A stretch of 64,000 nucleotides of DNA from JAEUTH01 sp044230205 (GCA_044230205.1 JBGARN010000004.1:1-64000); one strand, 5' to 3'. Positions 54,418-63,867 are shown, counted from the stretch's first letter. Program-made: numbers and translations. Notes: generated by a model not told the origin, from the sequence alone.

Positions 54418-55283
54418 TTATTTAGTTACTATAAAATCAACCCGCCTGTTTAAAGCACGCCCTTCTGCAGTATTGTTATCGCCAATAGGGTTTTTGTCAC
54501 CATATCCATCCGCTGCTATGCGCGATAAATCAACACCTTTTTTGGCAAGATAATCTTTAACAGCATTGGCGCGGTCTTTTGATAATTTAAGATTGGATTC
54601 GGGCTTGCCAACATTATCGGTATAACCGTTAATGGTAAGTTTATACTCAGGTTTTTCCTGGAGCATAGAAGCCAGTAAATTCAAATGAGGAAATGAAGAA
54701 GATTTGATTTTAGATTTACCGGTTTCAAATTGCAAACCTTCATAAGCCTTAGAAATAATTTCTTTTTCCTTGGGTGTAAGAGCAATCTGCACACCTGAAA
54801 TGTCATCGGGATTAGGAGCTTGTATATTGTCAACCACTTTGCGTTTAAGGTATTCAATAAAAAATACGTTTACGGTATAGTAATCATCGGTTAAGAATGA
54901 TTGCGACATACCGTTTTCAACCGTAAAAACATTTTTTAAGCTGTTATCACCCTGGCCGGTTTTAGGATGTAGTTTCCGTTTAGCTTCTTCTTTGTCTCTT
55001 CATAAGTGCCGTCTTGTTTCTTAACCAATGCATACGGAACTATTAGTCCGTCTTTAACAGTAACTTTTGCTTCACCACAAAAACAGCTGGTGTCAGTTCT
55101 TATGGAATATACCACTTCATGCTCACCATCAGGAACAGGTAATGCACCTCGTGTCATAAAAGATTCGTAATATTCATCAAAACAGTTTTTAGGTTTGGTG
55201 GTATCCCGCTGATAAGTATATGCCTGGCTATAACATAACTGCGCAACTGCCATAAATGTAATTAGTGTAAAAATCCGTTTCAT
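54418..55283 (-). pseudogene. OmpA-family outer-membrane protein, split by a one-base frameshift
   Basis: Frame 1 starts at ATG 55283 with a signal peptide (MKRIFTLITFMAVAQLCYSQ), then CFDEYYESFM and DTSCFCGEAKVTVKDG, and ends at TAA 54938-54936 after ITA. The other frame, read from about 54985, gives AKRKLHPKTGQGDNSLKN and then VENGMSQSFLTDDYYTVNVF, continuing into the OmpA C-terminal domain (LQFETGKSKIKSSSF, NGYTDNVGKPESNLKLSKDR, RALNRRVDF). Relatives have KKLHPRY... directly before this domain, so a single-base slip near DGTYEETKK (about 54978-54992) best explains the split. OmpA-like domains bind peptidoglycan. Either a real mutation or a sequencing indel in an A/G-rich run. Confidence 0.8.
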
Positions 55284-55563
55284 ATCTGTTTAAAGGTTTT
55301 TAATTAAGGCTTCGAAATTACAAAAGTTTTATTCTGTAATATTTTCTTGCCATTTAAATTTATTTTAGAATCAAATTCTATTAAAAAGAACTAGCTGGTT
55401 TAAGCGGAATGACTATAGATTATATAATTTAAGCAGAGTATTTGATCTCGATTTATGAATGAAATCAAAACCAATATATCAACATCACAGAATAACCTAG
55501 TATTACGATAAAGGCTATTATATCATTAATCGAAATGATTTAATGGTATAGAAGCATAACAAC

Positions 55564-56871
55564 CTAATGTTTATATATTTTACCATAAAGCATTTTACCA
55601 TTTTTTTCTTCCGCTTTATATATATATAAACCCTTTATTTTATTTGAAAGATCGATTGGTATTATGTTGCTATTTATATTTAACACTTGATAAACTTTTT
55701 CGCCAAATAGATTGTAAACAATAACATTATTGAAGGTGGATTTATAGCTTTTAATAGCAAAAATGCCTGGTCGTATATCACTTAAAATCTCAACTTGATT
55801 TGTATTGATTTCTTCAGAAATACCAGTTGGATTAGCAGGAGTTTGCCATCTTGCAATAAAGCTGGAATTAATTCCACCTGCTGTATAAAAATAACCACCT
55901 ACATATAACTCATCATTATAGACTCCCAACGAAGCTACACCACCGGTTGTGCCAATATCCAATGAGTCCCATTTAATGCCGTCCCACCTTGCTATTGACT
56001 GAATCCAATTTCCACCTGCAAAATTGAAACTGCCTCCTGCATATAGTTCATTGTGATATGCCGCTAATGCATATACATCATTATCCATGCCCGTTAGCAG
56101 AGAATCCCATACAAGACCGTTCCATTTAGCTATTTTATCAGCCTTCTTACCTCCAGCTTGTGTAAACCTCCCGCCAGCATATAATTCACCATTAAATTCA
56201 GCAAACGCATAAACACCATCATTAACACATGCACCTACCGAATCCCATGTTGTTCCATTCCATCTGGCAATAAATGGCGAGCGAACAGTTCCAGCAGTGT
56301 CAAAATAACCTCCGGCATACAGTTCATTATTATAAACTTTCAATGCCAGTATTTTGCCATTTATGCCTTCATTCACAGTATTCCACTTTGATCCGTTCCA
56401 TCTTGCAATATGACTGCAAGGTTTGCCATTTGCTTTTGTAAAATCACCTGCCACATATAATTCACCATTATAAACTGCAAGAGCAAGTACCGTGTTATTA
56501 AAATGCCCCCGTGGGCCAAACCAATGGTTACCCTTTAATCTGGCTAAGTTTTTAATATTATAATTACCTGATTTTGTAAAACCTCCTCCTACAAATAAAT
56601 CTCCATTGTAAACAACAAGTGCTCGAACTACACCATTCACTCCAGATGCAGCCGTATCCCAGTTGCTGCCATCCCATTTTGCAATATTGTTGGCCGCTAT
56701 TCCACTAGCTATTGTAAAATGTCCGCCAACCATAAGATTCCCCTGATATTCTGCAAAAGCATTTACAGGCATATTATTTACTCCATTGCCTACAGCATTC
56801 CATGATTGTGCAAAGGATTTTAAATTCAGGAAAAAAGATAAAATAAGAACAAATAATATTTTCTTTTTCAT
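55564..56871 (-). CDS. Secreted repeat protein (Kelch/delta-60-like) with T9SS sorting domain
   Basis: 435 residues from ATG 56871, which starts the signal peptide MKKKILFVLILSFFLN...SFAQ; the TTG at 56880 is less likely. Eight repeats of about 40 residues follow, with the core YNGELYAGGxFTxAGG then IARWNGxxWDSV, forming a beta-propeller-like array. The C-terminus IKSYKSTFNNVIVYNLFGEK with LSNKIKGLYIYKA is a T9SS type A sorting domain. Function unknown. Confidence 0.8.
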   Translation of the reverse strand: MKKKILFVLILSFFLNLKSFAQSWNAVGNGVNNMPVNAFAEYQGNLMVGGHFTIASGIAANNIAKWDGSNWDTAASGVNGVVRALVVYNGDLFVGGGFTKSGNYNIKNLARLKGNHWFGPRGHFNNTVLALAVYNGELYVAGDFTKANGKPCSHIARWNGSKWNTVNEGINGKILALKVYNNELYAGGYFDTAGTVRSPFIARWNGTTWDSVGACVNDGVYAFAEFNGELYAGGRFTQAGGKKADKIAKWNGLVWDSLLTGMDNDVYALAAYHNELYAGGSFNFAGGNWIQSIARWDGIKWDSLDIGTTGGVASLGVYNDELYVGGYFYTAGGINSSFIARWQTPANPTGISEEINTNQVEILSDIRPGIFAIKSYKSTFNNVIVYNLFGEKVYQVLNINSNIIPIDLSNKIKGLYIYKAEEKNGKMLYGKIYKH

Positions 56872-57080
56872 GGAGTCCAAAATCTAAAATCGAAGATAGA
56901 TTAAATATAATTATAATCGGTTTAATGTTGATTTGGTTATTAGAAAAGTAAAAGTACATCTAAGTTATCAATCTGCGCTGTTCTAAATTTAAGAATCATT
57001 TCTTCCAACATAACAATATTCAGGAGTAAATTCCGACCATGTATTTTCTTTCCTACTTTTAGCATCAATATTAATGAGAA

Positions 57081-58130
57081 ATGGTATTCAGCAAACGATT
57101 AAAAAATATTAAAGGCACAGCACAGGAATTGGGTTTTGGAACAAGGGTATCCAATGAGACAGGCAGAATGCTGAATAAGGATGGTTCGTTTAATGTAAAA
57201 CGTAAAGGGCTTAGTTTGCATCAACGCACAAGTTTTTTTCATTACCTGGTTACAGCTTCGTGGACGCATTTCTTTTTCATCATTATAACAGCCTTTATAG
57301 TTGTAAACCTGTTTTTTACATTTATTTATTTGTTTTTAGGTGTTGAGAACTTAAGCGGAATGATTGCCCATAATGCTGCTGAAGAGTTTTTTGAGGCGTT
57401 TTTTTTCAGTGCTCAAACCTTTACAACAGTGGGTTATGGAAGAATTAATCCGACAGGAATTGTGGAAAGCGGATTAGCTTCATTAGAAGCATTAATAGGT
57501 CTTTTATTTTTTGCAGTAGCTACAGGCCTTATGTATGGACGTTTTTCACGCCCGGTGGCAAAATTTCATTTTAGTGAAAACATGATTGTTGCTCCTTTTA
57601 AGGATATTACTGCGTTACAATACCGGGTTGCCAATCGTTTAAACCATCAGCTGATAGATGTTGAAGCACAAATCAGCTTTTCAATAATCCAGGAAATTAA
57701 TGGTATCCGCGTTCGTAAGTTTTATGGGTTACCTTTAGAGTTAACCAAGGTTGCATTTTTTCCCACTAACTGGACGGTTAACCATCCAATTGATATTAAA
57801 AGCCCGCTTTGGGGATTGACAGAGGAAGACTTAAAAGATGGTGAAGCTGAATTTTTATTATTGATGAAGGCCTATGATGAAAATTTTTCGCAAATGGTAA
57901 ACATCAGATCATCATATACCTATCGTGAAGTTGTTTGGGGAGCCAAATGGCAAAGCATGATTGGAGAACCTGAAAATGGCAAAGTAGTTTTGCAGATGGA
58001 TAAAATCGGTGCCTATGACCGGGTTCAGTTACCGGATCTTAAGATTCAGATTGAAGACAATGAATCTGGTACACAACAGCACCAAGCAACACAAAAGCAC
58101 CAGCCTGGTGTAAAACCCCAAGCCAGATAG
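57081..58130 (+). CDS. Inward-rectifier-type potassium channel (KirBac)
   Basis: 349 residues. Slide helix, outer helix (WTHFFFIIITAFIVVNLFFTFIYLF), pore helix and the selectivity filter TVGYG at 116-120, inner helix (LASLEALIGLLFFAVATGLMYG), then the Kir cytoplasmic Ig-like domain (FSENMIVAPF ... EVVWGAKWQSM). Two-TM tetrameric K+ channel of the inner membrane. The final ~25 residues (GTQQHQATQKHQPGVKPQAR) are Gln/Lys-rich and lie within the antisense of ctaA; they look non-conserved. Confidence 0.93.
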   Translation: MVFSKRLKNIKGTAQELGFGTRVSNETGRMLNKDGSFNVKRKGLSLHQRTSFFHYLVTASWTHFFFIIITAFIVVNLFFTFIYLFLGVENLSGMIAHNAAEEFFEAFFFSAQTFTTVGYGRINPTGIVESGLASLEALIGLLFFAVATGLMYGRFSRPVAKFHFSENMIVAPFKDITALQYRVANRLNHQLIDVEAQISFSIIQEINGIRVRKFYGLPLELTKVAFFPTNWTVNHPIDIKSPLWGLTEEDLKDGEAEFLLLMKAYDENFSQMVNIRSSYTYREVVWGAKWQSMIGEPENGKVVLQMDKIGAYDRVQLPDLKIQIEDNESGTQQHQATQKHQPGVKPQAR

Positions 58131-59088
58131 GCACATTAAAAAGTAAAGTGAAAACACCAAGTAAAAACTGAAATGCAACAACTCCAAGCGCTGTATTAAT
58201 TGAGCTGCGTTGAGCTTTAGAAAGTAGCCAAGCGTTGGCAGAACTTTTAACCCACAAATACGCAACCATTAAGAACAATACGATTGCAATGCTGCGATGT
58301 ACAAATTGAACAGTCGCCAGGTTGTTAAACAAACTTTGTATACCATCTTTTTCAAAAGCAAAGGTTACTGATTCTGCAACCCATTCATCGCCCATTTTAG
58401 GCCATGTATTATAGATGTGCCCTGCTTTTAACCCGGCAACAAATGCACCATAAATTATTTGAAGTGTTAACACCAGCAATATAGCTGTTGAAATACGCCA
58501 TGCCTTATTCTGTTTTATAGTCTTTGGTGTTATGCTTTTATCTTTTAAATGTATAAGATCAAGAGCAACCCAAAACGTATATGCAAATGTTAGGAATGCA
58601 GTGAACAAATGAGCTGCCAGTCTGAAATGGCTGACATGAGGATTATTTACCAAACCGCTTGCAACCATATACCATCCAAGGAAACCTTGCAAGCCTCCAA
58701 GAAAAAAAATGAACAGTAGTTTGTAAAGCAGTTTTCTGTCAATCCATTTTTTGTTTACGAAAAGTATGAATGGAAATATAAATACCAGCCCGATAATACG
58801 GCCGATTAAACGATGAATATATTCCCACCAGTAAATACTCTTAAAGTCGTCAATTGTAAAATGAGCATTAATCAGCCGGTATTGTGGCGATTGCTGGTAA
58901 TGAAAAAATTCCTGCTGCCATTGTTCATCATTAAGCGGAGGAAATGTACCGGTAACAATTTTCCATTGAGTTATTGAAAGGCCGCTGCCGGTAAGGCGTG
59001 TAATGCCGCCAACAATCACCATTAAAAAAATTAATGCACAGCCTGTAAACAACCATGCGATAATTATTTTTCTTCCACGTTCAGTCAT
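58039..59088 (-). CDS. ctaA: Haem A synthase
   Basis: 349 residues with eight predicted membrane helices. The start block WLFTGCALIFLMVIVGGITR then LTGSGLSITQWKIVTGTFPP is characteristic of the COX15/CtaA family. His residues in EYIHRLIGR, ISHVSHFRLAAHLF, VHRSIA and LHQAGAF provide the haem-binding positions. It oxidises the C8 methyl of haem O to give haem A for cytochrome aa3 oxidase. No oxidase genes are in the window. Its 3' 92 bp overlap the Kir channel gene tail to tail, and its 5' end overlaps the PaiB-like gene by 8 bp. Confidence 0.93.
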   Translation of the reverse strand: MTERGRKIIIAWLFTGCALIFLMVIVGGITRLTGSGLSITQWKIVTGTFPPLNDEQWQQEFFHYQQSPQYRLINAHFTIDDFKSIYWWEYIHRLIGRIIGLVFIFPFILFVNKKWIDRKLLYKLLFIFFLGGLQGFLGWYMVASGLVNNPHVSHFRLAAHLFTAFLTFAYTFWVALDLIHLKDKSITPKTIKQNKAWRISTAILLVLTLQIIYGAFVAGLKAGHIYNTWPKMGDEWVAESVTFAFEKDGIQSLFNNLATVQFVHRSIAIVLFLMVAYLWVKSSANAWLLSKAQRSSINTALGVVAFQFLLGVFTLLFNVPIWLGVLHQAGAFVLLGAVVYQIHCLQSES

Positions 59089-59707
59089 TGTACTTATCGT
59101 TTTCCTGTTGCTTCATCAGTTGAGCAATTGCCTTCAGCTGATCATTTTCACTTTTTTCAAATGTGCCGATAATATTAGCACGTTCGGTTTGAGTTTTATT
59201 CTGGCTTAGTTTGTATTTGCCTTCCATGCGGGTTACCGGAATTTCAAAAGCTTTAATGCCTTTAAGTAAACCATTCACATATTTTGAATCCAGCTCGCGG
59301 AATTGTTTCATATATGCTTCTTCAAAAGCATGAATGGTTTTTTCCATTAGCTGCAGTTGTGCCGCTTCGTCTTCAATTAATTGAGGAATACCGTAACAAT
59401 GAACAGCCACAAAATTCCACGTAGGCACATTTTGTTTTTTTTCGTAAAACGATGGTGAAATGTATGCGTGTGGCTCAGCAAAAATTACCAGCACTTCGCT
59501 GCCATCAAAATAGTTCCACTGTTCGTTGGCTAAAGCCATATGCGATAATAAGGTAACTTTATCATCACGTTGTTCAATTATAAATGGCAAGTGTGTGGCC
59601 AGTGGAATATTGTTTTTGGTGTTAACCACAATTCCGAAATTATACTGCTTCATAAAAGCAATCAGTTTGCTGCTGTCAGTTTCACTGAAGTGTTTCGGAA
59701 TATACAT
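59081..59707 (-). CDS. FMN-binding PaiB-like regulatory protein
   Basis: 208 residues. MYIPKHFSETDSSKLIAFMK, LATHLPFI, HMALANEQW, VIFAEPHAYISPSFYEKK and VPTWNFVAVHCYG are the blocks of the PaiB/'FMN-binding negative transcriptional regulator' family, a split-barrel flavin-binding fold. B. subtilis PaiB affects sporulation and protease genes; here no target is evident. The 3' end overlaps the ctaA start by 8 bp, indicating co-transcription. Confidence 0.88.
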   Translation of the reverse strand: MYIPKHFSETDSSKLIAFMKQYNFGIVVNTKNNIPLATHLPFIIEQRDDKVTLLSHMALANEQWNYFDGSEVLVIFAEPHAYISPSFYEKKQNVPTWNFVAVHCYGIPQLIEDEAAQLQLMEKTIHAFEEAYMKQFRELDSKYVNGLLKGIKAFEIPVTRMEGKYKLSQNKTQTERANIIGTFEKSENDQLKAIAQLMKQQENDKYND

Positions 59708-59737
59708 ATATCATAAAGGTTAATAATTGAAAAGCTA

Positions 59738-61060
59738 CTATGCTTCATAAACCAATTGTTGCCTGTTGCTCACATCAGAAGTTTTTTTTTCAGCCACAGG
59801 ATTTCGCACAACCAGTTGTGCAGTGTTGCGTGTTCGTTGTTCCAGCAGCAATTCGCGGTCTTTGGATAATTTATCCAGCGTAAACTGATTGTAATGCCTT
59901 ATGGTATAAAGCATCAGGTTATCATTATACAGCACGCGAAATTCTTTCTTCAGCTCATTAAGCAGCCCGGGCAACACGTATTCATCATTATCAACACAAA
60001 CAGAAAAACTGATGGCAGAGTTTTGCATAAGGTGAATTTTTACACCGGCTTTTGCAAAAATTCCGAATATTTTACTCAGGCTTTCTTCAGCAATAAATGA
60101 AAAGTCTTTTGCCTCAATGCTGATAAGTACCTGGTTGGATTTGAAAATATACGATGGAATAAAAGGCTTGGTAGGCAAGTCTTTACCGATTATGGTTCCT
60201 GAACTGTCGGGCTTGATAAAAGACTTTACAAACAGGGGAATATTCTTGTTTTCGAGTGGCTTAATAGTTTTAGGATGAATTACCGTAGCACCATAGTAAG
60301 TCAGCTCAATGGCATCATGGTAGCTAATCTGTTCAAGTTTTTGAGCATCTTCAAAAAATTTGGGGTCAGCATTCAGTACACCCGAAACGTCTTTCCAAAT
60401 AGTAACCGATTCGGCATTGAGGCAATGTGCAAAAATTGCTGCCGTATAATCACTGCCTTCGCGGCCAAGTGTGGTGGTGTAATTTTCGGAAGTGCCACCG
60501 ATAAAACCCTGAACAATGATTACGTTGTTCTGATCCTCAAGGTTTGAAGCCACAACCTCATTAACCATTTTATCAGTTTCCGGCCAGTTGATATTTCCTG
60601 AACGGTAATTATTATCGGTGCGGATGCAGCTGCGTGCATCAATCCATTTATTTTTTACACCATTATCATTTAAATAAGCGCTAACAATGGCAGTAGAAAC
60701 CAACTCGCCAATGGATACTATCTGATCATAAACAAATCCATAAGTGCGTGGTTCTTCTTCCAGCACCCAGTCAATCTCAACAAAAAAATTATTTACTGTG
60801 GTAAATACCTCGTGGTTGGGCTTGAAAAGTTTTTTCATGATAGCCATATGAAACTCCCTAACCTCAGTAAGGCATTTAGCGGCATCATCTGATTTATGAT
60901 AATAGGCATTAACCACTTTTTCTAATCCGTTAGTGGTTTTTCCCATTGCCGAGATTACTATTACTAATTCTTCTCCCACAAATTTTCTAATGATATCGGC
61001 TACATTTTTAACTGCCTCGGCATCTTTAACTGATGCACCACCGAATTTAAATACTTTCAT
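59738..61060 (-). CDS. lysC: Aspartate kinase
   Basis: 440 residues. MKVFKFGGASVKDAEAVKNV (KFGG-S motif) starts the kinase domain; FIGGTSENYTTTLGREGSDYTA and ISYHDAIELTYYGATVIHPKTI are substrate and ATP loops; two ACT domains follow (about 305-440). It phosphorylates aspartate, feeding Asd (9630-10655). It is monofunctional because the chain ends after the ACT pair with no homoserine dehydrogenase domain. The isoform (lysine-, threonine- or methionine-sensitive) is not readable, so the symbol is generic. Confidence 0.94.
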   Translation of the reverse strand: MKVFKFGGASVKDAEAVKNVADIIRKFVGEELVIVISAMGKTTNGLEKVVNAYYHKSDDAAKCLTEVREFHMAIMKKLFKPNHEVFTTVNNFFVEIDWVLEEEPRTYGFVYDQIVSIGELVSTAIVSAYLNDNGVKNKWIDARSCIRTDNNYRSGNINWPETDKMVNEVVASNLEDQNNVIIVQGFIGGTSENYTTTLGREGSDYTAAIFAHCLNAESVTIWKDVSGVLNADPKFFEDAQKLEQISYHDAIELTYYGATVIHPKTIKPLENKNIPLFVKSFIKPDSSGTIIGKDLPTKPFIPSYIFKSNQVLISIEAKDFSFIAEESLSKIFGIFAKAGVKIHLMQNSAISFSVCVDNDEYVLPGLLNELKKEFRVLYNDNLMLYTIRHYNQFTLDKLSKDRELLLEQRTRNTAQLVVRNPVAEKKTSDVSNRQQLVYEA

Positions 61061-61283
61061 TTTTCTTAAAGATATAACAGGTCGCTTTTTTACCGAATAA
61101 CACTCAGTGTTTATAATTGCGGCTGCGAAAGTAATTTTTAAAAAGAAATATTTATTGGTACCACTCTGCTATAACCTATAACTGTCTAATTTTCTGGTAT
61201 TTTCAGTTTAATCAGCCAGCTCGCGGTTTTCAATCCTTTTTTGGATTAATGACTAAAGTTGCTTTCAGCTGATTACAATAAAA

Positions 61284-61652
61284 TTAAAGATTCCTGTCCA
61301 TCAATTTGTAATAGGAAAGGAATACAATGGAAAGCAGTGCTGAAAAAATCAGCTCGATATAATTGACATCATTAATAAACGTGCGCATAATTTCATTGCT
61401 GCAAAACACAAGTGTAAATAACACTGCGCCCCATTTTTTCATATGCCAGACACCAACAAGAGCAATAAACCGCAACGAAATAATTGTTCCGAAAAGGGCA
61501 GGATAACCAATTCCTAATTGCTTGATAAAAGGGGAAAAAATATTAGGAAAGGAAATTAATATACCCACGTAACCCAAAATACAGGCAATGGAAATAAGTA
61601 CGGGGCGCTTTTGTGCAACTATCAAGGGATCTGATATTTTAAGATAAACCAA
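61284..61652 (-). CDS. Small membrane protein of unknown function
   Basis: 122 residues with about four hydrophobic segments (VLISIACILGYVGILISF, YPALFGTIISLRFIALVGVW, WGAVLFTLVFC, LIFSALLSIVFLSYY). The start is uncertain: TTG at 61652 follows directly after an in-frame TAA, and no ATG exists before the first helix. It sits 12 bp after the MacB-type permease gene in the same direction. No domain name recognised. Confidence 0.55.
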   Translation of the reverse strand: MVYLKISDPLIVAQKRPVLISIACILGYVGILISFPNIFSPFIKQLGIGYPALFGTIISLRFIALVGVWHMKKWGAVLFTLVFCSNEIMRTFINDVNYIELIFSALLSIVFLSYYKLMDRNL

Positions 61653-61664
61653 ATTTTATAACAA

Positions 61665-62921
61665 TTAATTGCTTCTGATGGCTTCCACGGGATCTAACTG
61701 TGAGGCTGTATAGGCCGGAATAAATCCGCTGATCACACCAATCTGCACAGATATAGTCAGCGCCAGAACAATATTAGCAAGGTTTAGCGTTACCGGAAAA
61801 GGCAACACATCCATGTATGTTAAAACCTCGGTACCTGCGTACACCATCAGCAATCCCATTGTTCCGCCAAGCAGGCATAACAGCACACCTTCAAATAAAA
61901 ACTGAAGCAGTATGAAATAATTTTTTGCACCTAATGATTTCTGGATACCGATAAGGTTGGTACGTTCTTTTACAGAAACAAAAAGAATATTGGCAATTCC
62001 AAATCCCCCTACAAGTATTGAAAATCCGCCAATCACCCATCCTGCAATATTAAGTACATCAAAAATTCCGGTTATACTTTGTATAAGCATCTTCGATTCA
62101 TTAATGGCAAAATTATCCTCGTCCATTGGACGCAACCTGCGCACCGAACGCATGGCTACACGCAACTCTTCCACCAAAGCATCATTACTGATATTATCTT
62201 TTCCTTTTGCATAAATAAAAGGCTGCAGACTTTCTGAATTTAAGTCGAGAATATTTCTGCCGTAATTGATAGGAGCCAGCACCAGGTTATCAAAATCTTC
62301 ACCCAGTGCATCATCACCTTTTTTCTTAAACACGCCTATAATGGTAAGCTTGCGTCCACGTGCAGTTAGTTGCTGCCCAACCGGGTTCATAAACGGAAAC
62401 AGGTTTTGAGCTATTTCATGACCTATAATGCAAACCGGGCGACCTGCCGCTGATTCGATATCGGTAAAATACCGGCCCTGTGAAAGTTCGAATGCATTTA
62501 CCTGGTAGAAATCATGCGAAGCAAAGAGTATGGTTGCGCCTTCGGCAGTGGAGCTGTTGTATTTTAAAACCTGGTTATCGGCCACCACCTGGAACACAAA
62601 AGTTTTAAAACTGGTGGTGCGGTATTCCAGTTGCTCCATTTCTTTTATGGTTGGCAATGGACGCTTAAAATATTTCCACCAGGCATAGTTAGGATCGGTA
62701 AATGTCCATGGCCATTTTTGAACATACAATGTATTATCGCCCAATGACTTTATGCTGTCGCTGATGCTTTTTTGCAAAGCATCAACAAACGTAAACACAG
62801 CTATAATTGCAAATATGCCAATGCTGACACCGAGCAATGATAAAAAGGTGCGCAGTTTGTTTACACGCATGGCATGTAATGCAAACTGTAAGCTTTCATT
62901 AAAGAGTTTTAGAAAAAGCAT
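61665..62921 (-). CDS. MacB/FtsX-type ABC permease without an adjacent ATPase
   Basis: 418 residues. N-terminal helix (LRTFLSLLGVSIGIFAIIAVFT), MacB-PCD periplasmic domain (about 50-270) with CIIGHEIAQNLFPFMNP and ARGRKLTIIGVFKKKG, then three C-terminal helices (GWVIGGFSILVGGFGIANIL, LLCLLGGTMGLLMVYAG, LALTISVQIGVISGF) and the closing DPVEAIRSN. This is a tripartite-efflux or lipoprotein-type permease. No ATPase gene is next to it in the window, so its motor is encoded elsewhere. Confidence 0.9.
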   Translation of the reverse strand: MLFLKLFNESLQFALHAMRVNKLRTFLSLLGVSIGIFAIIAVFTFVDALQKSISDSIKSLGDNTLYVQKWPWTFTDPNYAWWKYFKRPLPTIKEMEQLEYRTTSFKTFVFQVVADNQVLKYNSSTAEGATILFASHDFYQVNAFELSQGRYFTDIESAAGRPVCIIGHEIAQNLFPFMNPVGQQLTARGRKLTIIGVFKKKGDDALGEDFDNLVLAPINYGRNILDLNSESLQPFIYAKGKDNISNDALVEELRVAMRSVRRLRPMDEDNFAINESKMLIQSITGIFDVLNIAGWVIGGFSILVGGFGIANILFVSVKERTNLIGIQKSLGAKNYFILLQFLFEGVLLCLLGGTMGLLMVYAGTEVLTYMDVLPFPVTLNLANIVLALTISVQIGVISGFIPAYTASQLDPVEAIRSN

Positions 62922-62932
62922 GCTTTATTTTT

Positions 62933-62985
62933 GATGTGTCGATTTTTTTTAATGTGCTGATGTGTCGATGTAAAAATGTGCTGAT
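62933..62985. repeat. Short degenerate tandem repeat of GATGTGTCGAT / AATGTGCTGAT units
   Basis: Four units: GATGTGTCGAT at 62933 and 62959, AATGTGCTGAT at 62951 and 62975. They lie in the leader between the PhzF-type gene and the MacB-type permease, 12 bp upstream of the permease start. This simple repeat type is common between Bacteroidota genes. Confidence 0.7.
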
Positions 62986-63081
62986 TTACAGATCGCATTA
63001 AATCTCTAAGTTTTATTTATCTTTTTAGACAAATGTAATTTCTTATTGTTACACACATCATTGGTGCAGGGACTTTTAGCA

Positions 63082-63867
63082 TTAAACATAAATCTCGCCA
63101 ATCATATACAATCGTGCATTACCGCTCAGCAGCACTCTATCACCTGCCAATTCACAAATTAAATCACCACCCCGTTTGCTGATTTGTTTAGCTTTAAGCT
63201 TAGGCTTGCCAAGCCTGGCTGCCCAATAGGGAGTAAATTTTGTGTGTGCTGAACCTGTTACCGGGTCTTCATTAACTCCTGAAGATGGAAAAAAGCAGCG
63301 CGATACAAAATCAACATCATTGCCCGGTGCTGTGGTGATTACACCATGCTTCGAAACTTTTTTCAAAGCTTCAAAATCAGGTTGAAGATTTTCAATTTCT
63401 TTTTGTGATTTGAATATGGCCACCAAATCATTTTTATGCCAGAATAATTCAACAGGTTCACCACCCAAAGCCAATGCCACATCAGCACGAAGTTCAGTTG
63501 GTGTTAGTGGTGAAGCAGGGAAATCAAGTGTAAGCATTTCGCCATACTTTTTTACAGTTAACAGTCCGCTCAGCGATTGGAACTCAATTTTATCTCCTTT
63601 AAAACCTAAACAATTAAAAAGCACAAATGCTGAAGCAAGCGTTGCATGCCCGCACAATTCAACTTCAACTTCAGGTGTAAACCAGCGTATGCGGTAGCCG
63701 TTATTTTCTTTTACAAAAAATACAGTTTCAGCCAGGTTATTTTCTGCAGCAATTTGCTGCATCAGATCATCAGTTAACCATTCTTCTAAAGGAACCACTG
63801 CTGCAGGGTTACCGCCAAAAAGTTTATCAGTAAATGCATCTATGTGGTAAAGTTTATAGGTATTCAT
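63082..63867 (-). CDS. PhzF-family isomerase
   Basis: 261 residues. YHIDAFTDKLFGGNPAAVVP, ENNLAETVFF (general base Glu), RWFTPEVEVELCGHATLASA and EDPVTGSAHTKFTPYWA are the full set of PhzF fold blocks. In phenazine producers the enzyme isomerises trans-2,3-dihydro-3-hydroxyanthranilate; most single genes like this have unknown substrates. No phenazine genes are near. It lies 160 bp upstream of the MacB-type permease gene in the same direction. Confidence 0.92.
   Translation of the reverse strand: MNTYKLYHIDAFTDKLFGGNPAAVVPLEEWLTDDLMQQIAAENNLAETVFFVKENNGYRIRWFTPEVEVELCGHATLASAFVLFNCLGFKGDKIEFQSLSGLLTVKKYGEMLTLDFPASPLTPTELRADVALALGGEPVELFWHKNDLVAIFKSQKEIENLQPDFEALKKVSKHGVITTAPGNDVDFVSRCFFPSSGVNEDPVTGSAHTKFTPYWAARLGKPKLKAKQISKRGGDLICELAGDRVLLSGNARLYMIGEIYV

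Noticed and set aside
61110..61125. Inverted repeat AACACT-C-AGTGTT upstream of the aspartate kinase gene as a regulatory RNA or leader peptide
   Set aside because: A one-base loop cannot form a hairpin and no short ORF with runs of Lys, Thr or Met codons lies nearby. At most it is a protein-binding site.
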